DNA of 64,000 bases from Psoroptes ovis (GCA_002943765.1 PQWQ01000029.1:496001-560000), one strand, 5' to 3'; counted from the stretch's first letter, positions 48,931-61,520 are shown. The notes: generated by a model not told the origin, from the letters alone. Numbers and translations: made by a program.

Positions 48931-49475
48931 TATGGAAAAAAAAGTTTACAATTTCAAAAGCTATATATATTCATATTGAATAAATACATGTAGTGAGAAA
49001 CAAGAACAATACCATTCATTCGTAATAAACTTTCGTTATTTGATTGTTAATATTTCACACAAACATAAAGATATATTTTATTTATTCTAATAATAAAAGA
49101 AAGATTACATTGAAATTAAATTATAAATTTTTGTTATGTGTGTCTTACGTTTTCGGTATCTTTTTGTTTAAAAAATTTGTAATTGTTTGAAATTGTTAAT
49201 CATTCATTAAATTATACATTAATCATTTGAAATCAAAATTTTACATTCATTATTAAAAAGCATGTGGTTTTTTGATCGAACTTTTTGTTCAATCGATTTA
49301 ACGGTTGTTTTAATTCGATAATTTTCAAAAACGCTCCGTACACAAAGTACGTAAATCATAAAATTCTCATTACAAATACATGTACACATAACTGAATGAT
49401 TGAACTAACAAATAAAATAAAATGAAATTTAATTTTAAATTCAAAAATCAATTGACCTATTCGACAATAATAATA

Positions 49476-49521
49476 TTAGGTTGTCCCATAAGTTCTTGCC
49501 GTTTTTTAAATTATTTTTTAT
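49476..49521 (+). mobile_element. Hairpin family A copy 31 (type III), left half only
   Basis: TTAGGTTGTCCCATAAGTTC..TTGCCGTTTTTTAAATT is followed by unrelated sequence; no matching right arm was found within the next 150 bp. A broken copy. Confidence 0.8.
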
Positions 49522-49665
49522 TTGTTGACTATAAGATGATGAGCTTTTATATTTTCACTTATTTATTTCAATTTAGATTCAATTTGTACAGAGATATTTT
49601 TTTCAACAATAATACGGCTTCATTCGTATCATTATTTAAAATATGAACGTTTGTTGTAATATATA

Positions 49666-49746
49666 TTCGATTGTCCGATAAGTTTTTGCCGATTTTCTCA
49701 TAATTTCCTACGATATAAACGGCCAAAAACTTTTCGGATAAGCTAA
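49666..49746 (+). mobile_element. Hairpin family A copy 32 (type I)
   Basis: Left end TTCGATTGTCCG, right arm CGGCCAAAAACTTTTCGGAT, end AGCTAA; TA flanks. Confidence 0.84.
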
Positions 49747-51071
49747 TATATATAGTACACATTGGAAATGTTTGTGTGATAAAAATCAATTGAAATTATA
49801 TTGAAATTGAAATTCTCAAATTTCGATCATTTCTTTCAATGGTTTGGGCAGCAATCGTAAAGGCTCTAGAAGTTGCTTTTTCAACCAAACTCGCATGATT
49901 ACTGTCAGGGCTATTCTCTCTATTTTTTAGTAAAAAATTACAAAATATGTGTATCGAATGTCAGTACCAGAACAAAATAAAAAAATAAGTCATAAGTTTT
50001 CATTGTATGTAATTCTTTAAGAGTATGAAAAAAATGAAATGAAATTAAATAAAAAATTTCAAATATCAATTTTGGACAATTCGGTTGTTGGCGGTGGTGG
50101 TGGTGGAAACAAATGGATAATTATGATTTGCCTATTATTATTTACTACTAATCACATGGATTGAATGAAAAAAAAAAAATTTAAAAATGAATAAATTGAA
50201 ATCTGATAACAATATTCGCAAAAAATATATCAACAATTTTAACCAGAAAGAAAATGAATGAAAATTGAAATGAATTCGACTCTATTCGATTTAAGCGATT
50301 GTCATTATGATTAATATATTTATGCATTTCTCCATAATAGAAAATATATTAAATTTAAAATAAAATCAAAAACTTTCAAGTATAATTTGACTGATTTTTT
50401 TTATCTCAAAAAATGCAATCCTACATTTAAATGTTTTTTATTTGGTTGTAAATGTTTGGAAATTCATTCAAAATAAACAAAAGAACTTGGAAAATACAAC
50501 ATTTTTAAATTAAGAAAAATTACTTTAAGGTTTTATAATTTTGATTTTTACAATTTTTCCTATTTTTTAAATTGATGAAAATGTTATTTCATTAATTTAT
50601 CGAGCTTTGTTGCTGTTAATTTCAAATTTAGTTCATGATTCAATGATGAAAATAGAAATCAAATGCAAATGAATAAAATTGAAAAGAAAAAACAAGTGAT
50701 CCAATGAATAAACATCAATATCATCATTTTACATCAGTTGGGCATAACACCAAAGGGCAAGTTTTATTTAAATAAAAAATGAATGAATGAAATTCATTTT
50801 ATTTGTAACAACGATTATATTAGATTTTTAGCTTGAATATATTCATCAAATATATATGAGTGACAAATCAAAAACAATGCGAAGAAAATCACAAAACCCA
50901 TGTTCGAATGTGTGAAAACAAATGAAAAAACATGTGAAATACGAGTAATTATTATTGGAGAGATAATAATTTTTGAGGGTTTTTGAGTAAAATTTAATAA
51001 GAATTTGAATTTTGATTGAAATTTTCTCCGCTTTTTTATTATATGAGATACAATTTAACCCTTTGAAACTA
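49747..51071. other. Intergenic, no gene established
   Basis: The longest hairpin-free stretch between 43 and 58 kb. A GC-richer island at 49816-49910 has readable frames on both strands, so coding cannot be claimed. Confidence 0.4.
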
Positions 51072-51152
51072 TTGGGATTGTCCGCAAATTTTCTGCCGGT
51101 TATATCATAGAAAATCATTGGAAAATCGGCAAAAACTTATGGGACAACCTAA
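51072..51152 (-). mobile_element. Hairpin family A copy 33 (type IV)
   Basis: Mixed arms: left GTCCGCAAATTTTCTGCCGG is type IV, right AAAACTTATGGGACAACC carries the type III tip. TA flanks. Confidence 0.83.
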
Positions 51153-52002
51153 TAATTTATTATCATTTTCAAAATTTTTATTATCATTTATTCTTTGGAA
51201 TCATTTCTCTTTTTTCCTCCTTCCTTAGAATTCGGAAAAAATTCAGCCAAAATTTTTGACAGCTTTGAAATTCACAGGGTTGAAAGGGTTAATGCATGAA
51301 ACAGTGGAAATTATCTGAGACTAATTGCATAGTGTAGGATAATAGATGTAAAATTTTCTGCAAAAATTATTGCATGCACAAATCACAATTCGGAACGATT
51401 TTTTGACTTGAAAAATATCATTATCAATTTTATTGCACTTGTTTTCATATATCATTCTACAAAAATTAACGGTTTTCTATTGTTTGCTGCTTTAGATGAA
51501 CAATTTTTCAACACGCACACACCCATTCATTCATTTTCACCATGTGTGTGTGGAAAGATAGATTTTTCATTGAATTAATTTTGGGTAAGCAAGAAAAATA
51601 ATGAAAATTCAATGTAAAAACAATGGAAATTCAATTAATAATTGAAAACTCCATGAATCGAGTCCAATTCTTAAAGAATGAAATTATTTATAAAGAAAAT
51701 ATTTGAACCAAAAATCAATCGTATTAAACATGTCATATTTTCGATTTTAAATTCATATTCTACGACCTGTGAAAATGGAGAGCTTTCATTTGATCAATTT
51801 GGACTCTACAAAAGTGAATAAAACTGTAAATGACATGAATGCCATGCGTTTTCCTCAGTGTTTTTTAATAGAAATTTCAATGAAAGTAATGGGAAAATGA
51901 AATAAAATGGCCAATATGGTGTTATTTCACACATCAAATGTGGTCATCAACACAATGTTAAAACATCTGTCAAGATTGAAAAAAAACTTGACAAACAAAT
52001 TA

Positions 52003-52082
52003 TTAAGCTGTCCTGAAAGTTTTTGCCGATTTACTGATTGAAAAACATGTGAAAATCGGCAAAAACTTTTTAGACAACCCAA
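52003..52082 (+). mobile_element. Hairpin family A copy 34 (type II)
   Basis: Loop ACTGATTGAAAAACATGTGA; ends TTAAGCTGTCCTG and TAGACAACCCAA; TA flanks. Confidence 0.86.
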
Positions 52083-52121
52083 TATTTTCAACGATTATTA
52101 AGTGTTATTATTATTCAATAG

Positions 52122-52265
52122 TAATATTACCGCAAATTCTGTCAACGACAACTTCAAAAAATGATGATGATAATAACAATGATGCCGAATCGCTGCTGCA
52201 ATCAATTCAAATGTTATTTTCAACTGGCGTCAATCAATGGATAGTGGTGGATATTATCTCAAGAA
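52122..52265 (+). other. Coding-like island, possible exon
   Basis: Open stretch with balanced codon use, reading VILPQILSTTTSKN, an Asp/Asn run, then SLLQSIQMLFSTGVNQWIVV. It starts after an AG (CAATAG) and ends at a possible donor (AGAA|GTAAAA). No family recognised. Lies between family A copies 34 and 35, the latter 8 bp past the donor. Could equally be chance. Confidence 0.2.
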
Positions 52266-52273
52266 GTAAAATA

Positions 52274-52354
52274 TTTGGTTGTCCGAAAAGTTTTTGCCGA
52301 TTATATCGTAAGGAATTATCGTGAAAATAGGTAAAAACTTATCGGACAACCTAA
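52274..52354 (-). mobile_element. Hairpin family A copy 35 (type I)
   Basis: Left end TTTGGTTGTCCG; right arm loses pairing at GAAAATAGGTAAAAAC. TA flanks. Confidence 0.84.
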
Positions 52355-52668
52355 TAGTATCATATTCAATAGAATTTTGAATACATGATTCATTCTTCCA
52401 TTCAATGTTTCAAACTTGTTTATGAAGTCTTGATAATGATAATTCTTAGAAGGAAAATGAGTGTGTGAGTGATTATGTTTGTTTGTTCTGAGATCAACAA
52501 TTGAATTGGAAAAAGATGAATAAATAAATAAATAAAAAGTTTGAAATTCGAATAAATCTATTCAATTTGGTTGGTTGATTCTTGTGTTTCAGATTGATTT
52601 GTTTTATTTTGTTTTGTACTGGTCATTCAAAAGTCAAGTATTTTGATATGAAAATAGTTACAAATATA

Positions 52669-52746
52669 TTACGTTCCGAAAAGTTTCTGTCGATTATACC
52701 CTAGAAAATCATTGGAAAATCGGCAAAAACTTTTCGGACAATCTAA
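52669..52746 (-). mobile_element. Hairpin family A copy 36 (type IV)
   Basis: Left end worn to TTACGTTCCGAAAAG (about 2 bp lost); right end CGGACAATCTAA, TA flanks. Confidence 0.82.
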
Positions 52747-53002
52747 TATATTTGTTTAATCACTAATCACACACGGTTATTTCGATTCATTGAATATTTA
52801 GCTTTGCAAATCATACAAATATCAAATGCTTTCTTGACATCACACATGACACACATACATTAAGCATTGAATTATATGATGCTTGAAGAACTTACACAAA
52901 AAAAATTTAGTCATTATTTTGCTCAGTTGAAGAAGCTACACAAGAAAAAAACGAGCTAACCATTGACTTTGCGGTTCACTTAATTCATATTAAATGTAAT
53001 AT

Positions 53003-53084
53003 TTAGGTTGTCCGAAAAGTTTTTGGCCGATTATATCGTAGGGAATTATGGAGAAAACCGGCAAGAACTTATGGGACAACCTAA
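53003..53084 (-). mobile_element. Hairpin family A copy 37 (type I)
   Basis: Mixed arms: left GTCCGAAAAGTTTTTGGCCG, right CGGCAAGAACTTATGGGACA. The right arm has the type III tip on a type I loop. Confidence 0.84.
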
Positions 53085-53360
53085 TAACAAAAGTTTTCTT
53101 TTGATTTCAAGTTTTCAAGCTTTGAAGCTTCGAAGCTTCATTGAAATATTATTATCATCATTATCATCATTAAATAATGAATACAAATTGATGACAGTTA
53201 TTCAAGTTTTTTAGTGGAAAAAAGCCATGTTCAATGTGAATATAATAATAACGAGTAACAATGTAAATGATGACAAAAGAACAAAAATAACATTTGGCAA
53301 AATGGTAATAATTGTTGATGGTGATGATGATGACATTAATTACAATAATGACATTAATAT

Positions 53361-53441
53361 TTAGCTTGTCCGAAAAGTTTTTGCCGATTTTTCAATTATT
53401 TCCTACGATATAATCGGCAAAAACTTTACGGAAAACATTAA
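53361..53441 (+). mobile_element. Hairpin family A copy 38 (type IV)
   Basis: Loop TCAATTATTTCCTACGATAT; right end ACGGAAAACATTAA is worn. Confidence 0.82.
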
Positions 53442-53740
53442 TATTTATATATACAAATTTAAAGCAAGTTTTTGTATCATCTTTGAAAAATAAAAAATCT
53501 CATTCAACAAAAATCAATATTTTTGTGCACACATTTTTTCATATAGCACTCATCATCATTTATATTTTAGCACGTTTAAAATGCTGATTGGACCTAGATA
53601 ACTCTCTGAGACAAATGATTAACTGTTCTAATTGTTTATGATTATTTTTCAATTAGTCCAACACACGATGATTTAATGAGTGGATGAATACAGAGAGAAA
53701 ACCTTGACTTTATTAGGCTTTGAAATTCGAAAATAAAATA

Positions 53741-53818
53741 AGCTTGTCCGAAAAGTTCTTGCCAATTTTCTCATGATTCCCTACGATATAATCGGCAAAA
53801 ACTTTTTGGACAACTTAA
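53741..53818 (+). mobile_element. Hairpin family A copy 39 (type I)
   Basis: First two T of the left end are missing (AGCTTGTCCG directly after TA); right end GGACAACTTAA. Confidence 0.82.
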
Positions 53819-54096
53819 TAAATACATGTCACAATCATAGTCATCACCAAAAGTGATTAAAAGTGCTGTTTATGGTGTTTTAAAATTTTGATATTTTAAG
53901 GCCCAAAAAATATGTTTATTAGATATGGTAAAGGAAAAAAATGTGGAGCGAAAATTTATTGCATTCTACAACAGTAAATCAGTAAATTTTAGTCAAAAAT
54001 ATCCGATTTATAAGATCAAATATTTGAGAATAAAAGCATCATTTCAAAATCGAATGGATCATTGGTTCCCACATTGGTTATAATTGTGAATAGATA

Positions 54097-54178
54097 TTAA
54101 GTTGTCCGATAGGTTTTTGCCGATTTTCTCATGATTTTCTACGATATAATCGGCAAAAACCTTTTTGAACAACCTAAA
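54097..54178 (+). mobile_element. Hairpin family A copy 40 (type I/IV)
   Basis: Loop TCATGATTTTCTACGATATA, as in copy 5. Right arm ACCTTTTTGAACAACCTAAA. Confidence 0.83.
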
Positions 54179-55066
54179 TATATTTCATCATGTAAAAAAT
54201 GAACAACAAAAAAGATTTAAATTTGACTATATGAAATACATATGAATTGATATTTTTAAACAGCTAGCAATAAGACATTATATACAATGGACAAACAAAC
54301 AAATAAAATAATGGTCATAAATATAAAACGGATTATATTTTTTTATATTCTTTCATTTTTCTTTTATTGTGACAGCGACAAGGGCCTTTATTTATTCATT
54401 CATTTTTTCTTGTCATTGTACGAATGGCAATTATTTATATCAGTCCTGTTTTATGGCTTCAAAAATATTACAAGCAAGTGGCAACAACACAAACCAACTA
54501 AACTGAACATTAAATGAATAAAAATACAGAGAGAATGGCCATCAATTCGACAAATGATCTGATAAATCTTCAAGACATTCGACTCATGAATATTGAATCA
54601 TTCAAAGAAAAAGACAATGCGGCACTAAGAAAAAAAATATGAATAAATATTTTTTTATTCGTTTCAAAATATTCTGATTAAGATTTTAGATCAAAATTGA
54701 TTGATTCATTAACGAAACGAATATGATAATCAAGAGAGAGAAAAGAGTGAATGAATTTTGTACAGATTTTGAAAGAGGTAATTGTTGGTAATGGTTAGGT
54801 CCAATCAGACCCCAGTGTTTTGTTTGTTTGTTTGGTTTGATTTAATTTTTTTTTCGATTCACACCGAATCATTTTTGTGAATACATGATGATGATAATCA
54901 ATCGTTGTTTTTCGAAAAAATAAAATTTGATTCATTTTTAGTTTATTTATTTACATTTTACAAAATGTCAAACTGTCAATTGTAAAGAATAGAATTTGTT
55001 TGTTTGTTTGTTTCGATGATAAATTAATTTTTGTTTAGATTTTTTTTCATTAATTCATTCATTTAT

Positions 55067-55148
55067 TTAGGTTGTCCGAAAAGTTCTGGCCGATTTTCCT
55101 ATCGATTTTCTACGATATAACCGGTGGAAAACTTTGCGGACAACCTAA
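55067..55148 (+). mobile_element. Hairpin family A copy 41 (type IV)
   Basis: Left arm AAAAGTTCTGGCCGATT, right ACCGGTGGAAAACTTTGCGG; TA flanks. Confidence 0.84.
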
Positions 55149-55325
55149 TAGTTATTTTTCTCCTTTTTTTTGGACCAAACAAAAATAATTGTTTTTTTCT
55201 TGTGAAAAAAGAATAAATAAATAAATAAAAAATCAAATTGAAAATGAATTCTTTCCTTTATTTCGCTGCTGCTGCTGTGAGTTGTTCTGCTAAATTTTTG
55301 ATGTTTGAATTTTGTTTAGTTTTAG

Positions 55326-55405
55326 TTAGGCTGTTCGGAAAGTTGCTGCCGATTAATCAATAGAATTGCTCATAAAAATCGGCAAGAACTTTTCGGACAA
55401 CTTAA
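55326..55405 (+). mobile_element. Hairpin family A copy 42 (type V)
   Basis: Loop AATCAATAGAATTGCTCAT, shared only with copy 23 (in reverse). Left TTAGGCTGTTCGGAAAG, right CTTTTCGGACAACTTAA; preceded and followed by TAG. Confidence 0.82.
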
Positions 55406-55830
55406 TAGTTAACAAAAAAAAAAACAAGAACAGAAATAGCAAAACAATAAGCAAGAAAACATAATAAATCATCATTCAGAAACAACTCCAAAAGTCTTAG
55501 CCGATTCGATATTATTTTTTCTTAGACATGATACGGCTATTTTTTTTCAATGAAAAATGATGAAAAAATGTGAGAATAGAGGAAAATGTAAGAAATTAAT
55601 AATTTTCAATTCAAACATTTGGCAAAGAATCAAAGAATATTGGTGAAAATAAAAATAAATAAATAAATAAGGAATCATTTACTTTCTTCTTTGAGAAAAT
55701 TTCTTTAAGATTAATTCGACAAGAAAAAAAAACAATTAAAGATTTTGATGCAGCATTATTTTTGGTGATTCTTTCTTGAATCGAATTCCGAATCAAATGC
55801 AATTTGGCAAAAAATATGATTTAAAATATA

Positions 55831-55914
55831 TTAAGGTTGTCCGGAAAGTTTTTGCCGATTATATTGTTAGATAATAATTGGAAAATCGGCGAAAAAACTT
55901 TTCGTACAACCTAG
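55831..55914 (-). mobile_element. Hairpin family A copy 43 (type IV)
   Basis: Loop TATATTGTTAGATAATAATT; right arm CGGCGAAAAAACTTTTCGTA has two extra bases. Confidence 0.82.
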
Positions 55915-56251
55915 TATTTATTTTTAAATCATTCAATTATATTTCTTTAAGAAAATCAATTTATATTTTTTAAAGTCAATCAAATTTGGTGAAGAATAAA
56001 AATCAAAATCAAAACAATAACCAATGACACACACTCTAATCATCATCAATATCGACATGTTTTTGATTATTTTGGCAGCTGTTTTTGAACCATTTTTCAT
56101 TGAAAAAATTTAATTTTATTGAATGATGATGATGCTGGTGGCTATGGTGTGGAGCACACAACGTTCTGAGAGAATCGAATATCATCGAAAGAAGCTCTGA
56201 AATTGATCCACGATTGGGGTGTGAATTCACGATTAAAATCAAAATGATATA

Positions 56252-56332
56252 TTGAGTTGTCCGAAAAGTTCTTGCCGATTTTCACATGTTTTTCAATTAG
56301 TAAATCGGCAAAAACTTTACGGACAACCCAAA
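56252..56332 (-). mobile_element. Hairpin family A copy 44 (type II)
   Basis: Left end TTGAGTTGTCCG, loop CACATGTTTTTCAATTAGTA, right end ACGGACAACCCAAA. Confidence 0.86.
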
Positions 56333-56580
56333 TAAAATTGTAAAAATGTGTGACGGGTTGGGTGCCCATTTCAACCAGCCATTTTCAAGTCAGACTATAA
56401 TCGATTATTCTTTTAGTGAAGAGGCGAAATTCTTTAAAAAAAAGTTTGAATCACAAGAATCTAATGATATTTCGTTCGTTCGTTTTTTGTGGTAAATGGT
56501 CGCACATATATTTTTGATTTCAAAATAACAAATTGCAACAACAATAAAAGATGAAAAGAGTTATTAGAGAATGGCAAATA

Positions 56581-56661
56581 TTGAGTTTTCCCATAAGTTC
56601 TTGCCGTTTTTTAAATTTTTTTTTCATTCAAAAAACGACAAGAACTTATGGGACATCCCAA
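56581..56661 (+). mobile_element. Hairpin family A copy 45 (type III)
   Basis: Left TTGAGTTTTCCCATAAG, right ACTTATGGGACATCCCAA; loop ends CATTCAAAAAACGAC. TA flanks. Confidence 0.85.
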
Positions 56662-57546
56662 TAATAAAAATAAAAAATCATTTTATATATGTGTGTGTTC
56701 CAAATAATCAAAGTTATAGTAGTTTCGAGACTTTGTTTTTTTGTTGATCCGAAACCCGATCAATAACAAAGATTCAGAATTAAGTAAAATTCATTTTTCA
56801 CATTTTACATAGCGAAACTTGCAAAGATCATTAATCCAATGACCAGAAGAATGCACATCTCGGCTAAACTTTCTTTAAAGAGAAAATTATGAAAAATGAA
56901 AATTAATGTTTTTCATCCATTATTTTTGCGAGATAAATTGATCAATGAGAATCGATGATTCACAGAAGATATTCGGAAATCAATTGAAAATCAAATTCAA
57001 ATAAATACGTTTAAATTTGAATGGGATTATTTCAATTAAAGTAAAGAATAAGAATCGAAGCTAAGATCTCAAAAGTTAATTATTAATCACTTTTAAATAT
57101 TGCTTGCTTATCCAAACTTCTTTGGAATTCTTTGTAAAAAAAATTAGAAAAAATACTACACAGTTTTTTATGGTTTGAAAATTTCAATTTTTCTTTCTTA
57201 TTCAATTCACCACAACCAACAAAGTCAACCGAACAAACAAAGTAAACTATGAAAAGAATGCAGCACTTGGATTCTTTTCGGTTGTTTTGATTGGAATTTA
57301 AACGAATGAATAAAGAAAAAATTCTTTATTTTGTCTTGGAATTTTTGGAGTCTGCATGTACAGTGGGGAAAAATCAGAGAAGAATGGAATTATAAAAAAT
57401 AACAAAAGGCTAAGATTCAAGTCACGGATATTATTTCTTAAAGAAAAAAAATGATAACGACATTCTTTTCGTTGCTGTTGTTGTGGCTGTGGCTGTGAAT
57501 TCAAAAATTTATTCATGAATAAGAACGGAACCAAAAGCAAATAATA

Positions 57547-57635
57547 TTAGGTTGTCCGAAAAGTTTTTGCCGATTATATCATGGGGAATTATGAGAAAAT
57601 TGAGAAAATCGGTAAAAACTTATCGGACAACCTAA
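57547..57635 (-). mobile_element. Hairpin family A copy 46 (type I)
   Basis: 89 bp because GAGAAAATT is duplicated inside the loop side of the right arm. TA flanks, otherwise near consensus. Confidence 0.86.
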
Positions 57636-57682
57636 TAATAATTCATTAATTTTCACTCTTTTTTTGTTCGCTCTCACGAAAT

Positions 57683-57847
57683 ATGCGAATAAATGAATTT
57701 CGTATGACACAAATTCGGTTTCAAATCGTAGTCAGGTCAATCGAAGAAATAGGGCTGAATGAATTTTATCCGTTCATTTGTGTTCCGCTTTCATCTGGCT
57801 TTCGTTTAACAGATGAAGAATCATTTGGTTTTCTTTTTCTTAGATAA
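57683..57847 (+). other. Coding-like short open frame
   Basis: 54 codons from ATG to TAA with balanced codon use, including IGLNEFYPFICVPLSSGFRL and DEESFGFLFLR. No family recognised. Could be an exon or a chance frame; starts 48 bp after family A copy 46. Confidence 0.2.
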
Positions 57848-58255
57848 TAATAATTAACGCAATAAAATTCGTTAACAAAAAAAAATTTAATTAAAAATCA
57901 TTGAACAGTAAAGATAACAGCTTTAAAACGAAATAAGAATGGAATGTTTTTAGTTGCTTATACGATTATTAGCTACATTATCATACTTTGCATATCTACA
58001 TTTTTCACTGCATACTACAAATGTATTTCATGTTCAAAAATGAATGAAATTTACAAATTACAAAATTATCAATAATTAATCAGATGATAATAACTGATTA
58101 TGATGTCGGTGGTATGTTGACAAAAATGATTAATTAATATTAATCAATTTTTTGTTGTTGGATCAATGTTTAATTCAGATTCAGAATTGCTCATTTACTA
58201 AAGTTGTATTGACATATACAAATTCGAAACCTGAAAAAACCTGTATATATGTGTA

Positions 58256-58335
58256 TTAAGTTATCCGAAAAGTTCTTGCCGATTATATCGTAGGGAATTA
58301 TGAGAAAATCGGCAAAAACATATCGGACAGCCTAA
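58256..58335 (-). mobile_element. Hairpin family A copy 47 (type I)
   Basis: TTAAGTTATCCG left, CGGACAGCCTAA right; loop TATATCGTAGGGAATTATGA is exactly the type I consensus in reverse. Confidence 0.87.
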
Positions 58336-59482
58336 TAGAAAGAAAAGTTAATTTAAAAATTTTTTAAAAAAAGTTTTCCACCAAATCGATGGTTAATCAT
58401 GTGAAATGTAAAATATTCATCATTTCTACAATAGAAAGCAGAGGGGAAAACTCATTCATAATTTGATCAAATACTTTTAATGCGAAAAAATGTCTAATGT
58501 AATGCAATGCAAGCATAGAATCAATTATTGAAAACATTTAAATTTGAATTTGCAAAAATTTTCATTGATAATAAACCCAAACATCAAAATATTGTTCTGA
58601 AATCTGTTCTAAAACTCTCTGATGATCGATCTGATGGATCGTATCGAGAAATATATCGAGCAATTATTCATGAATGAATATAATGCCAATGGTCAAATTT
58701 ATTCATTGATTGCATTTGAATTTGATTTCATATTTTAATGTGCTCATGCCAATGTTTCGGAGTTTACAAAGTCAAGATTTTAAATTATCTAAAAAATAGA
58801 GCAGCAGTATGAATTTTTGTGTGTTGAATAATCACTTATCAGGTACATTCCATGATGTGGAATCGGTCTGAAACTGTGTAATGGTCAAATGGAATTTACA
58901 CAGAGAATTTGATTTACTTTACTTTGATGATGAAGAAAACGTAAATTTCAATATGAGAATCCATCTCAATATATTAAACATCAACAAAATAATGTTCATG
59001 ATTTTTATTGAAAAAAAATGAAGAAGAATTCAATTTGCTAAGGGCAATCCATGAATTCGGTGCATGACCAATCACAATTGAATTTAACTGAATTTGGTCT
59101 GAAACTTGGCGAAAAATTGTGAAAAACTGTGAGAATCTCAAAGCAAACAAACACACTGCAACAATTTTACTTTTGGAATAAATTTGTTACGTTTGTTACA
59201 TCAATTAATGGATCATCTTCGTCATTCGCATTGGCCCATGGCTTTGATGTATATTGATGATGCATTTTATTTGATTATTTACCAGGGAAAAATAAAATGT
59301 AATCATTAAAGCTAAATATGATTTGAATCGAATAAGCTGAAACGATATTTTTGATTGCTCAAATTATGGACATCTTATGCCGTAAATGAGCATAGAAAAA
59401 TCAGATTCAATTTTTGTATTGGGCAAATTTTATATTGACAGAGAGAACGAATGAGTTGAACATGTTAATAGTGATATTTTTA
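58336..59482. other. Intergenic, no gene seen
   Basis: Hairpin-free 1.1 kb of AT-rich sequence with no recognisable product in any frame. Confidence 0.45.
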
Positions 59483-59561
59483 TTAGGTTGTCCGTAAAAT
59501 TTTGCCAGTTATATCGTAGAAAATGATTGGAAAGTCGGCAAAAACTTTTCGTACAGCCTAA
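59483..59561 (-). mobile_element. Hairpin family A copy 48 (type IV)
   Basis: Left arm TTAGGTTGTCCGTAAAATTT, one base short; right end CGTACAGCCTAA. TA flanks. Confidence 0.83.
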
Positions 59562-60863
59562 TATATATTTCAATATAAATTCATAATCAATCATTTGTGA
59601 ATACATGTCAAATAAATATTGCCAGTCATTGACAGACATGAATATTGAGAGTTATGTTTCGATTAGATTAGATTCAAAGTAACAATGTCTCAATGAAAAT
59701 AATGTGTGCAACAAAACTATTTCACATCAATTCTGTTATGTTTAAAAAATACACGTGCACAACAAAGAGGAAAAAAATGACTACAAACTCTGGCCCAAGG
59801 CAAATCGAGTTTAATAATTTTTTTTGTACCAAAGACATTTTACAGCCAGCGAAAAAAGCAAACAAATAAAAAATAGAAAACTTTCAGGTGAAATAAAATT
59901 ATGAATAATTGATTAATTATGCTCATTAATAATAGCTTGTTTTTGTCATCGATAACGGTAAGTTTGGGTACCTTATATAGCATTTTTGATAAACGACAAA
60001 GTAGCAGTAATAAGTGAATGTGTGTGTGTGTGGATAAATAATTCTAGATTCATTTAATCCTGATTCTAGATGTTTTACTGTATTAAACAGTTCATGCATT
60101 TGTTTGTTTGATGAATTGAATTGTTTCAGTTCTTGTTGCTGTTTACCGAAATAATGTGAATACAAACTCTGTTTTTTGCTGCCAAAATCATTAATTTATT
60201 ATTCGAAATCAATTCAATTATACACACAATGAATGAGGTAGTAGTTTTGAAAACAAATATTTTGAATATAAATAATAGAGTATTATAAATGATGGTAAAA
60301 AAGAGTGAAAATCAATCAATCAAATTCATCGAAAACATCGCAAAACACAGGTATGAATCAATCAATTTATTCATTTTCATTCGCGGGCCCTAATCAATTT
60401 GTTTACACATACGAATCCGAAATAAAAATTAATTTATTAAAGAAAACATATGAAACAATGAATGGCTGTATGAGTTGTATCAATTGAATATTCCATGTAG
60501 AAATGAACGGAGATCGATTCAAAGCTATTCTGAAATTTTGTCAAGTTTTTTGACACGCAATTTGGCAATTGTTGGATATTGCCCTCCTATTTTTGATACA
60601 AAATTTTCATATCGATTGATTTTCTGTTTATAAATCAATTTTGAAGCATTCATTCAATGTTTCATATTGCATATTATGTGATTGAATGTGAATACCATTC
60701 AAAAAGAAAAATGATTGAATAAGCAAAAAAACAAAAATTACACCTTTCGAAATAAATTTTGAAAATAAATAATGCATCATTGATGATATTTGAGACTATA
60801 AGCAATAATAGACAATAAATAAATGATTGGCTTCAATGATCATCGAAAAATATGAATATTATA

Positions 60864-60944
60864 TTAGGTTGTCCTTAAAAGTTCTTGCCGATTTTTCAAT
60901 GATTTTCTACGATATAACCGGCAAAAACTTTGCGGATAACATAA
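60864..60944 (+). mobile_element. Hairpin family A copy 49 (type IV)
   Basis: Loop TCAATGATTTTCTACGATAT; left GTCCTTAAAAG has an extra base, right end TGCGGATAACATAA. Confidence 0.84.
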
Positions 60945-61268
60945 TATTTTATAATTTCAGAAAATCTTAAATAAAACTCAAAGATTTTATAATGGAAAAC
61001 TTTAGAATGAATACATTATATGAAGACAATGATGATAATAATAATTACAATTCAATTTCACACTATTCATTACATTATTCATTATCATCATCAATCAATT
61101 GTTTTTTTAAAGAAAATAATGAAACAAATTTTTATTCGATGAAACATATTGATTAATAATGAATTTGTTGTAATCAGTAAAATTGACAATATAAATTGAT
61201 GAGATGATTTGATATTTATTTTTTAATGTATTCATGATTACGGGGTAAATTGCATCTTTGAATTTGTA

Positions 61269-61347
61269 TTGGGTTGTCCCATAAGTTCTTGTCGATTTTT
61301 AAATTTTTTTCATTCAAAAAACGGCAAGAACTTATGGGACATTCTAA
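61269..61347 (+). mobile_element. Hairpin family A copy 50 (type III)
   Basis: Left TTGGGTTGTCCCATAAG, right ACTTATGGGACATTCTAA; loop contains CATTCAAAAAACGGC. TA flanks. Confidence 0.86.
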
Positions 61348-61436
61348 TATTTTAATCATTGTTTTTTTATGCAAAGAATTGATGAATCATTTTTTTGGCA
61401 ATTTTTCGAAAGAATTCAATGAATAAAGAAATGTAT

Positions 61437-61520
61437 TTTAGGTTGTGCGAAAAGTTTTGCCGATTATATCGCAAGGGAATTATTGGAGAAAATCGGTAAA
61501 AACTTTTCGGACAATCTAAA
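61437..61520 (-). mobile_element. Hairpin family A copy 51 (type I)
   Basis: Left TTAGGTTGTGCGAAAAG, loop TATATCGCAAGGGAATTATT; right ACTTTTCGGACAATCTAAA. Only about 90 bp after copy 50. Confidence 0.84.

Noticed and set aside
59926..60165. Minus-strand frame with a Gln/Lys-rich coil-like stretch (GKQQQELKQFNSSNKQMHEL)
   Set aside because: No clear acceptor with a pyrimidine tract, no convincing donor and no homologous family recognised.
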